A stretch of DNA of 64,000 bases from assembly GCF_022436705.1 (NCBI RefSeq), contig NZ_JAKUHT010000006.1, positions 89,113 to 153,112 on the forward strand, written 5' to 3'. The stretch is from Nocardioides sp. CFH 31398. Lineage in GTDB: Bacteria > Actinomycetota > Actinomycetes > Propionibacteriales > Nocardioidaceae. The notes beneath the pieces are model-generated. The model was given only the letters and a program-made list of their open reading frames with translations, was not told the origin of the DNA and ran no database searches. Made by a program: the position numbers and the translations under genes. This document shows, piece after piece, positions 60,692-64,000 of the stretch (positions within the stretch are counted from its first letter, which is position 1; each line of letters begins with the position of its first letter).

Positions 60692-61521
60692 GCCGCACCC
60701 CCGGGGGCGCGGGCCAGCAGCGCGCGGGCGCGGGAGAGGACGGGGGCGTCCACCATGGCGCCCTCGTGGGCGAACGCCTCGCCGGGCGGGACGTCCTCGG
60801 CGGCGGCGAGGACGCCGCGCGCCCAGGCCAGCTGCTCCGGCGGCGGCGCGAAGGCGTCACGGACGACAGCGACCTGCGCGGGGTGCACGCACAGCTTGCC
60901 GCCGAAGCCGAACCGCACCGCGCGGCGCGTGTCGACGGCGGCGAGGTCGTGGTCGCGGACGTCGGCGGTGATGCCGTCGACCGGGGGCGCGAGCCCCGCC
61001 GCCCGGGACGCGACCGCGAGCGTCGAGCGCGCGTGGGCGAGCACGTCCGGGTCCTCCTCGGCGCCGAGGTCGAGGGCGTAGTCGATCGACCCGAACGCCA
61101 GCCGCGTCACCCCCGGCACCCGGGCCAGCTCGAGCGCCGAGACCAGGCCCAACGCCGACTCGACGAGCGGCACCAGGCCGGCCCGGGAGTCCAGGAGCCC
61201 CGCGAGCCGCCGGACGACGTCGGGGTCCTCGGCCTTCGGCAGCACCAGGCCCCGCAACCCGGACGGGGCGCCGGGTCCGGCGAGCGCCTCGACGTCCGCG
61301 GCGTGCCAGGGCGTGCCGGCGGCGTTGACCCGCACCCACGCGGAGCCGCCGCCCGGCCCGGACCCGCCGAGCCACGCGACGACGTCGGCGCGGGCGGCGT
61401 CCTTCGCGTCGGGCCCGACGGCGTCCTCCAGGTCGACGATGACCTCGTCGGCGCCGGACGCCACGGCCTTGTCGAACCGGTCGGGGCGGCTGCCGGGCAC
61501 GAACAACCAGGTCACGCTCAT
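60688..61521 (-). CDS. CitE-like CoA ester lyase (HpcH/HpaI aldolase family)
   Basis: 277 aa from ATG 61521. Opens with LFVPGSRPDRFDKAVASGADEVIVDLEDAVGP, the CitE/malyl-CoA lyase signature. Conserved metal ligands are expected in VPLVESALGLVSA (Glu) and FGSIDYALDLG (Asp). GKLCVHPAQVAVV near the C-terminus is typical. As there are no citD/citF genes it is not a citrate lyase subunit; cleavage of a beta-hydroxyacyl-CoA such as citramalyl-CoA is likelier. It overlaps both neighbours by 4 bases, so the three genes form one operon. Confidence 0.88.
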   Translation of the reverse strand: MSVTWLFVPGSRPDRFDKAVASGADEVIVDLEDAVGPDAKDAARADVVAWLGGSGPGGGSAWVRVNAAGTPWHAADVEALAGPGAPSGLRGLVLPKAEDPDVVRRLAGLLDSRAGLVPLVESALGLVSALELARVPGVTRLAFGSIDYALDLGAEEDPDVLAHARSTLAVASRAAGLAPPVDGITADVRDHDLAAVDTRRAVRFGFGGKLCVHPAQVAVVRDAFAPPPEQLAWARGVLAAAEDVPPGEAFAHEGAMVDAPVLSRARALLARAPGGAA

Positions 61522-62708
61522 CGGGGTCCTCCGTCGATCGGGTGGCGGGCGACCAGCTGCCGGGCGATGACGCCGCGCTGGATCTCGTTCGTGCCCTCGC
61601 CGACGATCATCAGCGGGGCGTCGCGGAAGTAGCGCTCGACGTCGTACTCGGTGGAGTAGCCGTAGCCGCCGTGCACGCGGACGGCGTCCAGCGCGACCTG
61701 CATGGCGGTCTCGGAGGCGAACAGCTTCGCCATGCCCGCCTCCAGGTCGGCGCGGGCGCCGGTGTCGTAGGTGCGGGCGGCGTGCAGGGTGAGCTGGCGG
61801 GCGGCCTCGAGGCGCGTCGCCATGTCGGCGAGGTGGTTGCCGACCGACTGGTGCTGCCAGATCGGCTTGCCGAAGCTCGTCCGCTGCTGGGCGTAGGCCA
61901 GGGCGTCCTCGAGGGCGGCCCGGCCGACCCCGAGGGCCCGGCAGGCGACCTGGATGCGGCCGATCTCGAGGCCGCGCATCATCTGCGCGAACCCCCGGCC
62001 CTCCTCCTGCCCGAGCACGCTGTCGGCACCGACCCGCAGGCCCGAGAACGCCAGCTCGCAGCTCTCGACGCCCTTGTAGCCCAGCTTCGGCAGGTCGCGG
62101 GAGACCTCGAATCCGGGCAGGTCGCCGTCGACGGGCTTCTCGACCATGAGGATGCTGATGCCGCGGTGGGCGGGCTCGGCGTCCGGGTCGGTGCGGCACA
62201 GCAGCGCGACGAGTCCGGAGCGGCGGGCGTTGGAGATCCACGTCTTCGAGCCGTGGACCTCCCACTCGCTGTCGGCCCCTCCGGTCCTGCGCGCCGTCGT
62301 GCGCAGCGCCTGCAGGTCGGAGCCGCCGCCCGGCTCGGTCAGCGCCATGGTCGCGCGGAGCTGCCCGGTGGCCATCCGCGGCAGCCAGCGCTCCTGCTGC
62401 TCACGGGTGCCGTGGTCGACGAGCAGCTTCGCGACGACGGTGTGGCCCCCCATCGCGCCGGCGAGGCTCATCCAGCCGCGGGCCAGCTCCTCGGTGACCG
62501 CGGCGTAGCAGGGCGTCGACACGGCGGTCTCGCCCCAGGGCTCGGGGATCGCGAGCCCGTAGACGCCGAGCTGCTTCATCTGCTCGATCAGCGCCTCGGG
62601 GTAGGTGTCGGCGTGCTCCAGCTCCCGGACGACGGGCCGCACCTCGCGGTCGACCCAGTCGGCCACGAGCGCGACGATCGCGCGCTCCTCCTCGCTCAGC
62701 TCCGTCAT
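61518..62708 (-). CDS. Acyl-CoA dehydrogenase
   Basis: 396 aa from ATG 62708, preceded by GGAGGAG. FAD-dependent alpha,beta-dehydrogenation of an acyl-CoA. Blocks: MALTEPGGGSDLQALRTTA near residue 145, FGKPIWQHQSVGNHLADMAT near residue 280, VHGGYGYSTEYDVERYFRDA near residue 345, and EGTNEIQRGVIARQL with the likely catalytic base Glu371. It is the first gene of the operon with the lyase and hydratase. The exact acyl chain is unknown; a short branched or dicarboxylic acyl-CoA would fit the partners. Confidence 0.93.
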   Translation of the reverse strand: MTELSEEERAIVALVADWVDREVRPVVRELEHADTYPEALIEQMKQLGVYGLAIPEPWGETAVSTPCYAAVTEELARGWMSLAGAMGGHTVVAKLLVDHGTREQQERWLPRMATGQLRATMALTEPGGGSDLQALRTTARRTGGADSEWEVHGSKTWISNARRSGLVALLCRTDPDAEPAHRGISILMVEKPVDGDLPGFEVSRDLPKLGYKGVESCELAFSGLRVGADSVLGQEEGRGFAQMMRGLEIGRIQVACRALGVGRAALEDALAYAQQRTSFGKPIWQHQSVGNHLADMATRLEAARQLTLHAARTYDTGARADLEAGMAKLFASETAMQVALDAVRVHGGYGYSTEYDVERYFRDAPLMIVGEGTNEIQRGVIARQLVARHPIDGGPR

Positions 62709-62775
62709 GCCGCTCCTCCGTCGCCGGGTCGTCGTCCATTCTGTGCTGCCGCACCGGTCCTGAGAGGATCCGACC

Positions 62776-63861
62776 ATGCTCAGCCGCGACGACGTCCGAC
62801 GCGCCCCGAAGGTGCTGCTCCACGACCACCTCGACGGCGGGCTGCGCCCCGCGACCGTGCTCGAGCTGTCCCGCGAGATCGGCCACGAGCTGCCCGTCGC
62901 GGACGACGCCACCGCCGAGGACCTGGCCACGTGGTTCGCCTCGGCGGCCGACTCCGGGTCGCTGGAGCGCTACCTGGAGACCTTCGAGCACACCGTCGCG
63001 GTGATGCAGAGCGAGGACCACCTGCGCCGGGTCGCCCGCGAGTGCGTGGAGGACCTGTCCGCCGATGGCGTCGTGTACGCCGAGGTGCGCTGGGCGCCCG
63101 AGCAGCACGTCGAGCAGGGCCTGTCGCTCGACCAGACGGTGGCCGCCGTGCGCGCGGGCTTCGAGGACGGCATGGCGGAGGCCGCCGCGGCCGGCCGCCC
63201 GATCGTCGTCCGCCAGCTGCTGACCGCGATGCGCCACCAGGCCCGCTCGCGGGAGATCGCCGAGCTGGCGACGTCCTGGCGCTCCGAGGGCGTGGCGGGC
63301 TTCGACATCGCCGGCGCCGAGGCCGGCCACCCGCCCACCCGACACCTGGACGCGTTCGAGTACCTGCAGCGTCAGAACGCGCACTTCACCATCCACGCCG
63401 GCGAGGCGTTCGGCCTGCCGTCGATCTGGGAGGCCATCCAGTGGTGCGGCGCGGACCGCCTGGGCCACGGCGTCCGCATCGTCGACGACATCACCGTGCA
63501 CGACGACGGCCGGGTCGAGCTCGGCCCGCTGGCGGCGTACGTGCGCGACACCCGGATCCCCCTCGAGATGTGCCCCGCCTCCAACGTGCAGACCGGCGCG
63601 GCCGCCTCCATCGCCGAGCACCCCATCGGGCTGCTGCGCGACTTGCGCTTCCGCGTCACGGTGAACACCGACAACCGCCTCATGAGCCGCACCTCGATGA
63701 CCGACGAGATGCACGCGCTGGTCGAGGCGTTCGGCTACGGGCCCGAGGACCTGCGGTGGTTCACGATCAACGCGATGAAGTCCGCGTTCTGGCCCTTCGA
63801 CGAGCGCCTCGCGCTCATCGAGGACGTCATCAAGCCGGGGTACGCCGCGCTGGGCGGCTGA
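62776..63861 (+). CDS. add: Adenosine deaminase
   Basis: 361 aa from ATG 62776; GAGGAT lies 6 nt upstream. Converts adenosine and deoxyadenosine to inosine forms. Zinc ligands are in [10 protein letters not shown] near residue 16 and IHAGEAFG near residue 210. The catalytic Glu is in HAGE, LGHGVRI follows, and the last metal-site Asp is in VNTDNRLMS near residue 297. It completes purine-nucleoside salvage in the same region as the BMP/ABC importer, cdd and deoA. Confidence 0.96.
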   Translation: MLSRDDVRRAPKVLLHDHLDGGLRPATVLELSREIGHELPVADDATAEDLATWFASAADSGSLERYLETFEHTVAVMQSEDHLRRVARECVEDLSADGVVYAEVRWAPEQHVEQGLSLDQTVAAVRAGFEDGMAEAAAAGRPIVVRQLLTAMRHQARSREIAELATSWRSEGVAGFDIAGAEAGHPPTRHLDAFEYLQRQNAHFTIHAGEAFGLPSIWEAIQWCGADRLGHGVRIVDDITVHDDGRVELGPLAAYVRDTRIPLEMCPASNVQTGAAASIAEHPIGLLRDLRFRVTVNTDNRLMSRTSMTDEMHALVEAFGYGPEDLRWFTINAMKSAFWPFDERLALIEDVIKPGYAALGG

Positions 63862-63889
63862 CCGCGGGTTGTCGGCCCCGGCCCGCGCC

Positions 63890-63908
63890 GGTCGAGCCTG
63901 TCGAGACC
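63890..63908 (+). repeat. Dispersed repeat copy downstream of add
   Basis: GGTCGAGCCTGTCGAGACC. The 12-base core GAGCCTGTCGAG is shared (inverted) with 43674-43685 inside mutB. Confidence 0.6.
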
Positions 63909-63938
63909 TCGTCCGAGGCTTCGGCCCTGGAAGTGTGG

Positions 63939-63972
<34 letters not shown>

Positions 63973-64000
63973 CGCCGCCCCCGGGGGCGCGCCCCGCGCG

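Noticed and set aside
60688..61521. Citrate lyase beta subunit
   Set aside because: No acyl-carrier (citD) or transferase (citF) genes are present; the neighbours are acyl-CoA enzymes.

Overview
The window is a stretch of high-GC core chromosome from an actinobacterium, most likely the Nocardioidaceae (Nocardioides or a close relative). The grounds are strong GC bias at third codon positions, frequent GTG starts with 4-base ATGA/GTGA overlaps, monomeric NADP isocitrate dehydrogenase, the menaquinone-type sdhCAB order, and a gene order (pcrA, an M23 peptidase, sucC, sucD, a DUF6350/PerM-like membrane protein, purN, purH) that matches the well-known Mycobacterium tuberculosis Rv0949-Rv0957 block. 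Genus is an inference. No phage, integrase, transposase, CRISPR array, rRNA or tRNA gene was recognised.

Layout: (1) 0-2.4 kb, two tandem secreted GlpQ-type glycerophosphodiesterases (the first cut by the window edge) and a small PspC-domain protein. (2) 2.5-8.4 kb, a choline-to-glycine-betaine cassette: small membrane protein, betaine aldehyde dehydrogenase, choline dehydrogenase, BetT transporter. (3) 8.4-9.7 kb, a TetR repressor divergent from a flavodoxin-fold NAD(P)H oxidoreductase, with a long dyad between them. (4) 9.7-24.5 kb, pcrA, M23 peptidase, sucCD, a membrane-anchored sigma-like protein, DUF6350, purN-purH-folD-DUF3017, and mdh. (5) 24.5-34 kb, aquaporin with a low-complexity tail, icd, DUF3592, MFS pump, Asp-box protein, trpS, 2'-5' RNA ligase-like protein, YihY. 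(6) 34-38 kb, a 32-bp repeat array and sdhCAB. (7) 38-46.8 kb, glycosyltransferase, second YihY, two unknowns, then mutA-mutB-meaB (methylmalonyl-CoA mutase and its chaperone). (8) 46.9-58.9 kb, a nucleoside uptake and salvage region: M20 hydrolase, BMP lipoprotein, ABC ATPase and two permeases, cdd, a cytochrome P450, an MFS protein, a DUF4406 protein, DeoR regulator, deoA. (9) 59-64 kb, MaoC, lipoprotein, an acyl-CoA dehydrogenase / CitE-like lyase / hotdog hydratase operon, and add.

Functionally the window is dominated by central carbon metabolism (sucCD, mdh, icd, sdhCAB, mutAB: five TCA or anaplerotic steps), one-carbon and purine synthesis, and nucleoside recycling (import through BMP/ABC, then Cdd, DeoA and Add). 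At least 13 genes have a TANNNT box only 6-8 nt before the start codon, so many transcripts are predicted to be leaderless; I used this to choose several starts.

The non-coding parts hold the least explained material: a 102-bp tandem duplicated palindromic element at 12.2 kb, a six-forward plus four-inverted array of exactly 32-bp units at 34 kb, a 100-bp near-perfect palindrome at 54.9 kb overlapping the P450 stop, and a short dispersed repeat inside mutB and again after add. Two 28-29 base homopolymer runs (C at 49.3 kb, G at 63.95 kb) look like sequencing or assembly artefacts rather than biology. No wholly new multi-gene system was found.
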